Shown one piece after another: positions 34,997 through 45,260 of a DNA stretch of 64,000 nucleotides (position 1 is the first letter of the stretch; the number at the start of each line of letters is the position of its first letter). The notes under the pieces were generated by a model. It searched no databases. It was not told the DNA's origin and saw nothing but the letters and a program-made list of their open reading frames with translations. Origin of the DNA: Perognathus longimembris pacificus. Taxonomy: Eukaryota; Chordata; Mammalia; Rodentia; Heteromyidae. The stretch covers positions 37,934,021 to 37,998,020 of the forward strand of contig NC_063188.1 in assembly GCF_023159225.1 (NCBI RefSeq), read 5' to 3'. Both the position numbers and the translations under genes were made by a program.

Positions 34997-35640
34997 TGCC
35001 GGAGCCAGCCGGAAACAAAAGGGAATCCTGATTGAGGGGGGCGAGGATTAAAGAAAAGGAAAAACACAAGACAAGAGAAAAAAGACAAGAGACAAAGATG
35101 GGGGTCCGGGAGGTCTGCAGCTCCAGATTGTAACTCAAGAATGCAGGGCTGGGGATATAGCCTAGTGGCGAGTGCCTGACTCGGATACACAAGGCCCTAG
35201 GTTCGATTCCCCAGCACCACATATACAGAAAACGGCCAGAAGCGGCACTGTGGCTCAAGTGGCAGAGTGCTAGCCTTGAGCGGGAAGAAGCCAGGGACAG
35301 TGCTCAGGCCCTGAGTCCAAGGCCCAGGACTGGCAAAAAAAAAAAAAAAGAATGCAGCCCCATTTATTCTTAACTTCCAGCTTATATGCAGTTTGGGAAC
35401 CAGGGAATGGCATAGGGTTACTGAAGTTTAAGAAACTAAGAAAGCTTTTAAGTCAGTAAATAACAAGAGGCAGTAAAACAAGACAAGGCTGAATGGTTAA
35501 CATAAACCAGGCTCCTATGGACACAATAAAACATCTTGGTAAGTGCTGGGTGTCAATTAAGCCAAATCTTAACACATTCCTTGAGATAACAACATAGCCA
35601 GAGGTCAGGATGAGATCAGCTGCTAGCTTGGCTCCCAACA
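34997..35640 (-). repeat. 3' LTR of the class II provirus, with SINE insertion
   Basis: Matches the 5' LTR on either side of a plus-strand SINE at 35147-35347. The minus-strand AATAAA (TTTATT at 35363-35368) and a TATA-like CATATAAGC just upstream are visible. Confidence 0.92.
35147..35347 (+). mobile_element. Dimeric ID-related SINE inserted in the 3' LTR
   Basis: Flanked by perfect 10-bp AAGAATGCAG repeats at 35137-35146 and 35348-35357. It postdates the provirus, because the 5' LTR lacks it. Confidence 0.95.
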
Positions 35641-35660
35641 TCTCCCCCTTCTTTGTTTAA
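35641..35660 (-). promoter_or_regulatory. Polypurine tract of the class II provirus
   Basis: The minus strand reads AAACAAAGAAGGGGGAGA directly before the 3' LTR. This is the expected plus-strand primer position. Confidence 0.85.
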
Positions 35661-35782
35661 AGAAGGGAACCCGCCTGTCTTAGGTTGGATGGTTGCCTTG
35701 CCTGCCTTGCCCGTCATTGGGAACTTCTTCAGAGCAAAGCTGAAGCCCCTGTCTTAGGTCTATCAGGCCCAACAACCCCCTC

Positions 35783-36640
35783 TTACCCGTCTCTGGCTGC
35801 AATTCCTCTCGGGGGAAGTTTATTTACTTGGAGCTTGATCTTATGTAACTGGCTGGCTAAACTCATAAAAGAATTTTGCAATACACGTACAATGCAAGGA
35901 AGGCATAGGAAAACCATCAGCAAAAGTATCCCAGGGCCAAGCAATGTCATTAGTAACCCCTTAACATTAGACAAAGAAGGGACATAGTGTTCAAATTGTT
36001 CAAACAGTTCTTTTGCAGTATTCGCCACTTCAAAGTTCAGAGGCAGAGCTTGTTCTAGTCTGGCTATTTGCCTATGGAGCTGAAAAAGATCTATAGACAA
36101 ATTGTTATGATGCCAAATACCATTAAGATGTGCTACAACTTGTTCCCAAGGATAGCTTAACCCATTATATTTATGGAGGGTTACACAAATAAAGTCAAAC
36201 CCAGTATGGCAGCGCACCCGTTGCAAAGTTTGTAAAGCACAAATTTGTTCTCCCAGAGACAACACAGATTCATACAATGATTCTAATTTTTGTTCTACCT
36301 TATCATCAATCCTGCCTTGAAAGTGCAGGGCTTGCGTAGTATTATAAGCAAGCTGATTAACATAGTGAGCTGTCTGCACATTTTGTGTTAAAGCCACAGT
36401 ATCTGCTGCAGTAGAGGCAGCCAAGGAAATAAAGGCTACAATGCCTGCTATCAATAGCCCTATAAATCGTCTAGGGTGCATGAGCTCTTTTAAATGTTTT
36501 AACATTTGAATACCTGTTTCTTCATACCAAGCTTCAGATATGTTCACAGGAAGCATGACAAATGGAGGCTGCTTAATAACAATTACAGAATCAGTAAGAC
36601 CACTATACAAGCAATTTGTAAAAGAACAGTTAGTACAAGT
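35783..36640 (-). pseudogene. env: Betaretroviral env, transmembrane subunit portion (open frame)
   Basis: An uninterrupted frame of about 285 codons covers the TM subunit of a class II endogenous retrovirus. In order: an end-of-SU Cys-rich piece, a basic HPRR just before the hydrophobic fusion-peptide-like FIGLLIAGIVAFISLAASTA, a heptad-type helical stretch, a Cys pair region, a second helix, a membrane anchor (LLMTLLGPGILLLMVFLCLP) and a short cytoplasmic tail. The retroviral TM mediates membrane fusion after SU binding. The frame's apparent start (to 36667) is contributed by the inserted LTR, so the SU half is physically separated and no complete Env can be made from this copy as it stands. 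Confidence 0.85.
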
Positions 36641-37041
36641 TGTCAGGGTTTTTAGCCCCCCCCCCACACGCTCCCCTGACCCGTGGGAGAGATGGGGAAG
36701 GCATGCCCTGACCCAGACGAGCCAAAAAAGGAAAGGGCTGGCAGGCTACCTGTACCCAGCCCTCCCTCACCGGAGGATAATCAGATGGCCTGGGAGTATG
36801 TGCCACTAATATAAGGCACAGGAGCCAATCAGGTCTAAGATCGGCAGGAAGGGAGGGATGAGCTGTCCATCAAGGGCGGAAGAGCCAGGGCATCACAGCC
36901 CACAGAAACGACTCCGGGTTACAACCAAAGACACTTGTAGCAGCTGCGCGTTGTTGTTAGGCGCTGCCATCTTAGCCACATGTGGCCCCAAGACTGAGAA
37001 AAAGGCGGGGCCAGCTAGTTGACTTCCAGGTGTGCCCCACA
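36641..37041 (+). mobile_element. Solo LTR inserted in env
   Basis: Starts TGTCAGGGTTTTTAGCCC and ends GTGCCCCACA, with CAAGT at 36636-36640 and 37042-37046. If the LTR ended one base earlier, the duplication would be the 6-bp ACAAGT. CCAAT (AGCCAATCAGG) and TATA-like (CTAATATAAGGC) elements lie in plus orientation, so transcription would run antisense to the host provirus. Env sequence resumes on both sides. Confidence 0.85.
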
Positions 37042-37934
37042 CAAGTAACATTGAAATACATGGCTCCTATAGAAATATTAAAAGGTCCATACATAATTGC
37101 ATAAGGAGGTGTTACACAACTCACAATACTTTTTATTTATTTATTTTTTATTTTATTTATTTATTTTTTGGGCCAGTCCTGGGCCTTGGACTCAGGGCCT
37201 GAGCACTGTCCCTGGCTTCTTCCCGCTCACTCTGCCACTTGATCCACAGCGCCGCTTCTGGCCGTTTTCTGTATATGTGGTGCTGGGGAATCGAACCTAG
37301 GGCCTCGTGTATCCGAGGCAGGCACTCTTGCCACTAGGCTATATCCCCAGCCCCAACACAATATTTTTTAAAAAGGAAGAAGAGGGCCAGGAAATATTAT
37401 TTAGGGCAGCCACTAACATCCAGACATGACGTTGAGGGTGCCCTTTTATCCACCAGAGACCTGGATTGTACTTGTTGGTGAGATTGGCTCCCGACCAGTC
37501 CATCAATTGAGAATTAGTTCCTGAAATATTGGTTATAAAAGGATGTTCATGTCTACACTTTATGGGGTGCAGTTCTCTGGTGGATTCTACAATTTGAGAA
37601 GAATTGATGCAGCGAGGTAACATGAAGGACGATGTAGAATCAGCATGTACAGGAACCCAGTAGGTAATGAAGTCATTTGTATATTATACACTTGACTGTT
37701 ATAAGGCATCCAAATTCGATAATTCATGGATTGCATTACAATGCTGCCTGGAATATGACTGTTGGAGTCAGTTGTAAAACATAAAGGGGTTCCAATGCCA
37801 GAAGCTACAAAGTCTCCCATTTTAATGTGTTGAACAAAAGGATCTGGAGCAGTACCATATGCTGATCTGTTGACATGGACGAACACCTCATTTCCTTCCC
37901 AAGTCGCAAGGTGCACAATCGGTGGATCTGGCAC
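37042..37934 (-). pseudogene. env: Betaretroviral env, surface subunit remnants (frameshifted, SINE-interrupted)
   Basis: Two overlapping frames at 37587-37934 and 37339-37623 encode SU pieces with several N-x-S/T sites, for example NISG and NLTN. The first overlaps the end of integrase, as is usual for class II elements. A frameshift separates the two, a minus-strand SINE follows at 37169-37354, and the solo LTR lies beyond. No intact SU. Confidence 0.75.
37169..37354 (-). mobile_element. Dimeric ID-related SINE inserted in env
   Basis: Reverse complement dimer with a T-rich tail (TTATTTATTTTTTATTTTA) at 37137-37168. The right flank CAACACAATATTTTT and left flank CAACTCACAATACTTTTT are a degraded duplication. 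Confidence 0.85.
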
Positions 37935-38589
37935 GTAAGCTCAGTGGGTCAGCGCTTGTACCATCCTGATGAGCTTCCACAATCCTAACGTAATGCTCAG
38001 GTAGCCAGCGGGCGTCATTTTCATCCTGTGAAAAAACACAGACATGTCCTCGACCCCATGTCAATATTGGATTGGGTCCGTGCCAAGCACCTATTAAAGG
38101 ATCTTTCCACTTAACTTGGGCAAAAGCTCTTTGCTCTCTCTTTTCCCAGAACCGCTGTGCTTCAGAAAGGCCATTGCAGTCCACATTTAAGAAATTTAGT
38201 ACAAATAAAGCGTGAGAAAGAATATTAACAGGAGAGAAGGGGTATAATTCTCCCCCTTTTAAATTAGAAATTTGATGTTTTAACAAACCGTTGGCCCATT
38301 CAACAATTCCTTGAACTTGAGGATTATAGGGAAGTCCTGTAGTATGAACAATCTGGTAAGATTTACAAAAAGTTTGAAAAGCTTGTCCGACATATCCCGG
38401 ACCATTATCAGTCTTAATGTGCTTAGGAAGTCCCATAGTGGCAAAGTAGCATAGGGCATTGGAAATACAATGTTTGCTAGCCTGCCCAGCAAGAGGAGTA
38501 GCCATAATAAAATTAGAGTAGGTATCTATGGTAACATGGACAAAGCGAAGCCATCCAAAAGAGGGAATGTGGGTTTGGCTGCCAAACAT
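37888..38589 (-). pseudogene. pol: Betaretroviral integrase core and C-terminal domain (pol remnant)
   Basis: An open frame of 233 codons carries all three catalytic acidic residues in context: Asp in VTIDTYSNF, Asp in IKTDNGPGY and Glu in GIVEWAN. The C-terminal DNA-binding part follows (PLIGAWHGPNPILTWGRGHV). Integrase inserts the viral cDNA. The N-terminal zinc domain is in another frame (38613-38819), so this is not an intact protein. The frame's end overlaps the start of env. Confidence 0.88.
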
Positions 38590-38612
38590 GGTTGGCTACT
38601 AAACCTTGAGGG

Positions 38613-38819
38613 TTAATGCCATTGGAGGGCACAGATAGGAAAGTAGTACAGTTGAGACAAGTTTTTTACAATTTGACGAGCTGCCTCACATGTGATATGA
38701 AAATGCTGTTGTAAGGCATGACTGTTTTGATGGTGGGCTGCCTGTGATTGTTTTGCTAAGTCAATCTGAGTGAGAAAATCCTGAGTAGCCTCATCTGTAA
38801 TAGCATTGCCCTTACTCAA
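38613..38819 (-). pseudogene. pol: Integrase zinc-binding domain remnant
   Basis: The two His of the HHCC motif are visible (AHHQNSHALQQHFH). The Cys-x-x-Cys part is displaced into another frame by a one-base change in an A-run near 38664-38670. Confidence 0.72.
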
Positions 38820-39900
38820 CAGTCCGGGAAGCTTAGTATGAGCACGTATAAATCCAAAAAAGCATGGACAGGTGCGAGAGCGAAGAAGAAGTTGTATCGG
38901 ACAAAAAAAAGTTTGGACAGTGGAATTAACTGTTCCAAGAAAGGGGACAGTTTCAATAAGCTGAAGGGCTCGAATAACATAATGACTATCAGATTACAAA
39001 TTGAAAGCTTTAGTAGGTAAAAGTGTAAGGGCCTGTAAAACTGCTTGAAGTTCAACTTCCTGGGCTGAAAAAAGACCAGTGTCCCAAGATTTAGTTTCAC
39101 CATCGATAGTAAGAGCAGCCGTTCTGTTAGAAGATCCATCTGTAAACACCAAGGCAGCCATAGAGAGAAGTGATAGAGATACAACCCAAGGAAATATAAA
39201 AGTGTAAGAAGAGGCAAAGTGAAGTAAATTGTTGGAGGGATAATGATGTGAAATTGTACCCATAAAATTAGCCCAAGCAATGGCCCAGGAATCACAATGA
39301 ATACAAAGCCATTCTTGCTGTTGTAAATTATAGGGGATATAAATTACATGTGGATCTCGTCCGAGATACTTAGATTCCACACGGCACATATGGACTAAAG
39401 TGGCCACCAATTCATAATAGGGAGTTAACACTTTTGAGGGAGTAGCAGGCAAGGAGAGCCATCAAAGAGGTCCCTTCTGCCAAAGGACCGCTATTGGAGA
39501 ATGAGGTGTAGTTAAAATATATGCTTCCCCAAGGGGCTGAGTAATCAATATAGTTTACATGTTGGGAAGAGATGGCAGAATTTACCATGCATAAGGCTTT
39601 AGCTGCTTCAGTTGTCAATTGTCTGGGAGATGTAGGGTCAGTGTCCCCCTTTAATAAATCAAATAAGGGTTTTAATTCAGCTGTGGATAATTTAAGATAA
39701 GTGCGAAGTCAATTAATGTCTCCCAGAAACTTTTGAAAATCATGTAAAGTACACAAATGAGAAGTTTTAATTTGTAATTTTTGACTAGTAAAATAATAAG
39801 GACCTAAAATATGACCAACAAATACTTGCCAGAGTTTTGTTGTAACACTTAGAGAACAGCAGACTGAATGAGATCCATGTGTCATTAAATCAAATGATAT
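38820..39900 (-). pseudogene. pol: RT connection and RNase H remnants (pol)
   Basis: 38994-39452 encodes an RNase H start with the metal-binding Asp in VFTDGSSN and the later Glu region (AQEVELQAVLQAL). 39412-39870 holds RT thumb/connection-like sequence in shifted frames. The polymerase catalytic region is not found upstream; sequence becomes unrelated at about 39900. Confidence 0.75.
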
Positions 39901-41044
39901 TATTTAACCTTACCTTACCAGCAGGTGGAAGAGAACACAAATGAATAACAATCAAGAGGGAAAAGGGTCAGGACAATGTAAAAGTCTCAGCTTCAGTGGA
40001 TCCGAAGTGGCTTATGTCTTACATCCTGAATCAGTAGGCCGGCAGGAGAGATGGGTTGGATCTGGGCAAGGCTGTAGTGGCATCTCTCAGAGTCCCCTGG
40101 ATAGATTGTCACACCTTCTGCTGGGTTGCCTGCAAATTTCTACATGGACTGGTTAAAGACATTTGAAACCTTCCAGTATTCCTTGGTTGCTTACTCTGAG
40201 TACTTTGGCTTTTGTAGGCTGGTGCCCTACTGGTTTAAGCAGGGTGACAACTTTAAAAGATTTTAGAAGGCTTGGGCCTTTAACTACCTTTCTAGTCACA
40301 AAATCCACAAAGACCAAAGGCCAACAAAGTCTGCTCTCTGCAGCAGTCATGACAGTTTCTGAGACATGGAGGGGGAAGACACCAATGCTTCCCCAATGCA
40401 ACCCTGTGGCCACCAAACACAACTTTGATGCTTTTAACCTTGCAGTAAATCTCGGTTGCAACTCTGTCATGATATGCCTGCTATAAACCCAACTCTAATC
40501 TTGGGAAAGGGTGGGGCAGAGCTGGGCCTGTGAAAATCTTCACAGGACTCCTAGATTCCCTGAGCAGTTTTCCATGAAAGAGAGAGAGAATAAGGAATCA
40601 GTGAAACCAGGCAGTTTGGGAGCAGACTGTGGAGGCAGCTTCCTGTAGCCACGGGCTGCCACAGTCCACACAGCTAGCACATATGTCGACCTGAATCCTA
40701 TAAAGCAAAATATTACTACTGGGTCAGGAAAATCAAGGTTAGCAGCTACATTTGCACACTCATTCCAAAATGATTCTGATCCTTTGATCTTAAAAGAGTT
40801 TATGAGGGCATAGGAAAACAAATGGAGAAGCAAAATCTTAGTCTATACCAAAGAATTGTCAGGATTAGATGTACACTTGACTTTTAGCATAGATAGACAT
40901 AAAGAATAACACACTGGTTTTACATCATTGTACTTATATCACATGCTGTATATTAGAACCTTTTGGAGTTTTTCTTAGACACATTTGCTTGCACCCAAAC
41001 ATGGGTTTAAAACCTGTTATTTTATTTTTTTTAGTTTTACCAAC

Positions 41045-41070
41045 AGACAGACAGACAGACAGACAGACAG
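41045..41070. repeat. (CAGA)n microsatellite
   Basis: Six to seven CAGA units. Confidence 0.93.
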
Positions 41071-41776
41071 TTGTGCACAAGCTTTGGGGCACGCTTAGAA
41101 TTGTTCTTTAATTGGCCATTTAAGTTTTCTGGAATTCCAGTGGCAAAATGATATTATTTTGCCCATATTGTAGAACCACGTGGTTAATTAGAAGACAAAA
41201 AAACCTTTCCAGAAAACCAAAATTTTCACAGATTATCTAAGAAGCCACATTTTGAGAAACCAGTTCAGCCCCCATGGGGAGCTGAAGTGGGACGCTATGA
41301 CCAGAGAAGGTCCAGGAGATGGGAGACAGGACATGAACAGAACACAGACAAGTGGCAGGGCGTAAAGGTGGTGGAGCTGGTCAGAGCCTTAGCAAGCTCA
41401 CAGCAAGACACCTTCAACTTCCAGCATTTGAATGCAAGGTACCTTTAAATTGCAAGGCCACAGTTCCAGAGTTCAGGGTGGGGGGCAGGGTTACCGGGAA
41501 CTGGAGACTCCATGTCCCTGCCCAGCCTCCAGGAATTTGGCACGCCCATTACCTGGGGGATGGGTGGGCTTCCACTTCCAACCAATTCCATTGTCCACCA
41601 TGTGCTCAATGCTAGAGAAAACTTAGGATTTAGCCAAACAAGCAGAATTTAACTTAATCTCCAAACTTAACAAACATCCATAACAAGAATAGAAAACCTT
41701 TCTTTGTGTCTTTCAAAGCAGATGTTAAACAAACATTGGTACCTTTGGAAGCTAGTACTAGCCCATCCTATGTCTC

Positions 41777-41806
41777 AGGCAGGCAGGCAGGCAGGCAAGC
41801 AGGCAC
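41777..41806. repeat. (GGCA)n microsatellite
   Basis: Six to seven GGCA units with one interruption. Confidence 0.93.
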
Positions 41807-42157
41807 ATTTTAGAAAGAGGCAGAAAAAGAGAGAGACAGAGAGAACTTCCTCTGCCTGAAAGCTCATAGAAGTTATGTAAGTCCTGTAAAATATTCCAAA
41901 TTTGTAAGATTGGGCTCAACTTGAACAGCCTTTAGATTGTGCCCTTCCCATGGTAAGTGATTAGCAGAGCTAAGGAGCTAAATACCAAGCGTCCTCAGTA
42001 TTACTCTGGCCAGCTGAAATGTAGGAGACAATCAGCAATGAGGTCGTCACCCCAGTTGCTGTGTTCCGGACTGAGCAGAAGATCACTCACCCTGGGTGTG
42101 AGGGCAAATTTGCAGATTGTAGCGGTGGATGGAAGTAGAGTGCTGGGTCAAGAGAAG

Positions 42158-42755
42158 TTACCTCGGTGGTGTTAGCATTTCCCTAGCCTCAGGTCCCTTC
42201 CCTCTGTGAGCAGCCTGCGCCAAGGAGAGCTGTAAGTCTGCCAGGACTGTCGGTGGGGGCTCACCAGTATCTACCTTTAAAAGAGTTTGTTGTTCTGAAT
42301 GAAGCTGTGACAATAGGGCTATAACTGATTTCAACATACTCTCAACATGGGTCAATCTATCTTTAGTAGGCTCATTGTACATTTTTTCCTCAAGGTCTGA
42401 GCCATCTGGGTGTTCCTTATTTACTAGCCCAGTGAGTTCAGATATTATTAATTTGCTTAGCTCTTCCCAGGCAGCTGCATAAGCTCCCGGGGCTGGGCGA
42501 TGCTCATCAGGTCTCTGTTCAGTTTCTCCAATTGACTGATTGAATTTAATCTGTTCATGTCTAGGATCCAAACAATCACGGACCAGATTCCAAAGAGTAA
42601 AAGCGTCCACTGGGTTTTTTTCAGGGCAATTTGTGTTATAATGTCCCTGAATCCTTTTTCCAACTTTTTGCCAAACTTCTAAGTTAATGGTTCCTTCCTC
42701 CGGGAATCAGGGGCATGCTTCCTCAATGCTAACTTTCACTTCCTGGGCCCCCTTT
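42158..42755 (-). pseudogene. gag: Betaretroviral gag N-terminal (matrix) remnant
   Basis: A gag-like start with Met-Gly-Gln occurs shortly after the leader, at about 42800. A shifted frame, 42158-42610, then gives 150 codons with the class II matrix/spacer character (FTLWNLVRDCLDP, then AYAAAWEELSKLI). A stop follows and no capsid is found. Gag assembles the particle, and this copy retains only its first part. Confidence 0.7.
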
Positions 42756-42902
42756 GGGGGCCTGCACATATAGCGTGCGGCCGTTACCTTGTCCCATAAT
42801 TTCTTACTCCCGATGATACTCTCTCTCTCCCGCTCTCTTTCCCAAGTGATCGGACATCCTCTTACCTGAGCGGGGTCCTCTGCCTTAGTCCCAGGTGTTC
42901 AG

Positions 42903-42920
42903 GTCCCTGTTCAGGCTCCA
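42903..42920 (-). promoter_or_regulatory. Primer binding site, tRNA-Lys type
   Basis: The minus strand reads TGGAGCCTGAACAGGGAC, two bases after the 5' LTR. It differs at two of 18 positions from the tRNA-Lys3 complement used by many class II retroviruses. Confidence 0.85.
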
Positions 42921-42922
42921 CT

Positions 42923-43363
42923 TGCCTGAGCCAGCCCACAACAAAAGGGAATCCTGATTGAGGGGGGCGAGGATTAAAGAAAAGGAAAAATACAAGACAA
43001 GAGAAAAAAAAAACAAAACCAAGAGGCAAAGATGGGGGTCCGGGAGGTCTGCAGCTCCAGATTGTAACTCAAGAATGCAGCCCCATTTATTCTTAACTTC
43101 CAGCTTATATGGAATTTGGGAACCAGGGAATGGCATAGGGTTACTGAAGTTTAAGAAAGTAAGAAAGCTTTTAAGTCAGTAAATAACAAGAGGCAGTAAA
43201 ACAAGACAAGGCTGAATAGTTAACATAAACCAGGCTCCTATGAACACAGTAAAACATCTTGGTAAGTGCTGGGTGTCAACTAAGCCAAATCTTAACACAT
43301 TCCTTGAGATAACAACATAGCCAGAGGTCAGGATGAGATCAGCTGCTAGCTCGGCTCCCAACA
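42923..43363 (-). repeat. 5' LTR of the class II provirus
   Basis: 441 bp, beginning TGTTGGGAGCC on the minus strand. It has a TATA-like CATATAAGC and AATAAA (TTTATT at 43086-43091 on plus). Confidence 0.93.
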
Positions 43364-43369
43364 AGACTT

Positions 43370-45260
43370 AGGTGTTATAAAAGGTGGGAGAAACATTCCT
43401 TATTCTACTCTATGTCTTGAAAAATGATGCAGAGGAATACAAGACATTCCTGGAGCTAGTGAGTGTAATATTCTTCCTGGGGTGTTCTGGACTTAACTTT
43501 GTATGCATGTGGAGCCATATAGAGTAGCAGAGGGATGGATTCTCAGAAGTTAGACACACATACAATATGGTCAGGTGGTGCATGTTCTCCCACAGGAACA
43601 ATGGGACCTTTAGCAATGCCACACACAGGAGGTAGACATGATCTTTTGTTACTGTAGGATGAGCAATATAGCTGTGTTCTCATGAACATTCTATGCATGG
43701 CTGGAAAATGCAAGATGAAGCACAGATGGAGTGGTAAGAATACTGGCCGTGAATAAATAGGGACTGAGAAAGTAAAATAGGTGGGGTACATACCTGACCT
43801 GGTTTTAGGTTGCCAGAAAAGCATGCTATCAGCAGATGGTGACCTTGATGACAGTTAAATGGAGACAAATTATTCAGTGAGGAACTGAAAATCCTAGAAC
43901 GGGTTTGGGGGCCCAATTAGCAGTCTGGTGTTGGCCAGAGTGAGTAAATCTTTCTTGGCTGGAGGAGAAATTGTAAGGAAGCCAGAATAAGGGTTTGGAT
44001 ATGTTCTATAGCAATTGGTAATGAGGGTGGTCTGTGAGACTTAGGCTTCTCAGTAGGCTGTCAGAGAGTTCCCATTTGCTCTAGGTCCTGTCTTTTATTA
44101 GAGATGGCCATGGGTGACTACTGGCACCAATGACTTTGTTGCTTATCCTGGAGAGTCCTGCAGGTACTTTGTATGCACAGGCAGGTGGGCATGTAGCTCA
44201 GCAGAGTGAAGATGTTTAAGACCACAGCACTGCTTGTATGTTATCAGGTGGAGAATTGTCTCCACAAGAATGATTGGATGTTTGGCAATGACACAGATAG
44301 GAGGAAGGCATTCCCCCTCCCCCTTTTAATTTTGATAACTCTTATTTTATGTGAATAGATGTGCATAGCAATCGCACCTTTGTGTTCGAAGAGTATTCTG
44401 TGTGGGGGCATTCCTCTCTTGACCAAACACACAGTTGTGCTTATCAACATGCCCTATATACCTAAAGCTGTATGGTGAAACTTATGTAAAACAGAAGGGC
44501 TATAGGTGCAGGTGAGATAAAGAATAAGAGAGAAAGAGTCCGGGTGAATGGCCGACTGTGGATATTATTACCATGGACACGATTTCATAACAAGGCAAAG
44601 GTGACTACTTTTAAATGGAGAAGAAAATTATTCAGTGATAAAATACAGGTCTCTAGGGCTGGTATTTGTGTGCTCCAATTAATAGCCAATGCAGCAAGTA
44701 AATAATCCCTGGGTTCAGGAGAGACCTTGGGAACCCAGAACAAGGGTTTGGGTACACATTCTATATGAATTGCAACCTGGCCAAGGCTGAAGGGCTCTTA
44801 GACCATTCACTTTCCTGCTCTAGGTCCTGTCTGGTGATACAGAGAGTCTTGGGAAACTTTTAGGCCCAGTGAATGTAATTTTCATTCCTATTTACCCTGG
44901 AGCACTTTGCAGGAAGATGCGGGCATGGAGAGCAGAAGAGAGAAAACTTGTCTGAACACAGCTATCTCTAGTATGTGGTCAAGTGGAGAAAGTTCTCTCA
45001 CAAGAACAACGAGAATGTGGGCAGTGAGGTATACAGGTAGAAGTTATTCCCATTTTTTTTACTGAGTGTTGGGCAGTGCAGTTGTGTGCTCATGAAGATC
45101 CCATGTACAGCTGAGGACTGCAGGATAGAGCCCTTTTAAAACAGCAGAAGATTGACCTCTGTGAAGAGGACCAGAAGAGAGTAAGATACTTTATGGGGAA
45201 GGACGTGACTGCAGATCTGGTGGCCCTGAAGTAGTTCAGACCGAAGAGTGCATCCCAGGA
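43370..45260. repeat. Tandem array, about 0.74-kb units (rest of unit 1, then units 2-4)
   Basis: GCTCTAGGTCCTGTCT recurs at 44078 and 44817 (spacing 739), and the AGGTGGAGAA-type landmark at 44246 and 44981 (spacing 735). Each unit repeats the order: GTGGAGAA...TCTC...CACAAGAA, GGAAGGCATTCC-like, GTGTGCTCATGAA, ATTATTCAGTGA, CAAGGGTTTGG. Copies are diverged, and the last is incomplete. No reading frame is conserved between copies. Confidence 0.78.

Larger units (their letters stand above)
39901..42157 (-). other. Unidentified 2.2-kb segment inside the class II provirus
   Basis: In place of late gag, protease and RT core there is sequence without recognisable retroviral motifs and without a long reading frame on either strand. 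It contains (CAGA)n at 41045-41070 and (GGCA)n at 41777-41804. It could be captured host sequence, as in other non-autonomous rodent elements, or extreme decay. The moderate LTR similarity argues against decay alone. Confidence 0.5.
34997..43363 (-). mobile_element. Class II (betaretrovirus-like, ERVK) provirus, defective and chimeric
   Basis: LTRs of about 440 bp lie at 42923-43363 (5') and 34997-35640 (3', enlarged by a SINE). They begin TGTTGGGAGC and end GGCA on the minus strand, with the 6-bp duplication AGACTT at 34991-34996 and 43364-43369. The primer site matches tRNA-Lys, and a purine tract precedes the 3' LTR. In transcription order it holds a gag start, about 2.2 kb of unidentified sequence, the pol C-terminal half and env. 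I count about 13 substitutions plus an indel between LTRs, so it is moderately young. It is disabled by loss of the RT core and protease, by frameshifts, by a solo LTR in env and by two SINEs. Confidence 0.92.

Noticed and set aside
34906..35258. Frames over the 3' LTR and SINE of the class II provirus
   Set aside because: They translate LTR and SINE sequence; the same peptide pattern recurs at 42885 in the other LTR.
39941..40833. Frames of 70-107 codons in the unknown segment of the class II provirus
   Set aside because: Overlapping on both strands without motifs; no one frame is favoured.
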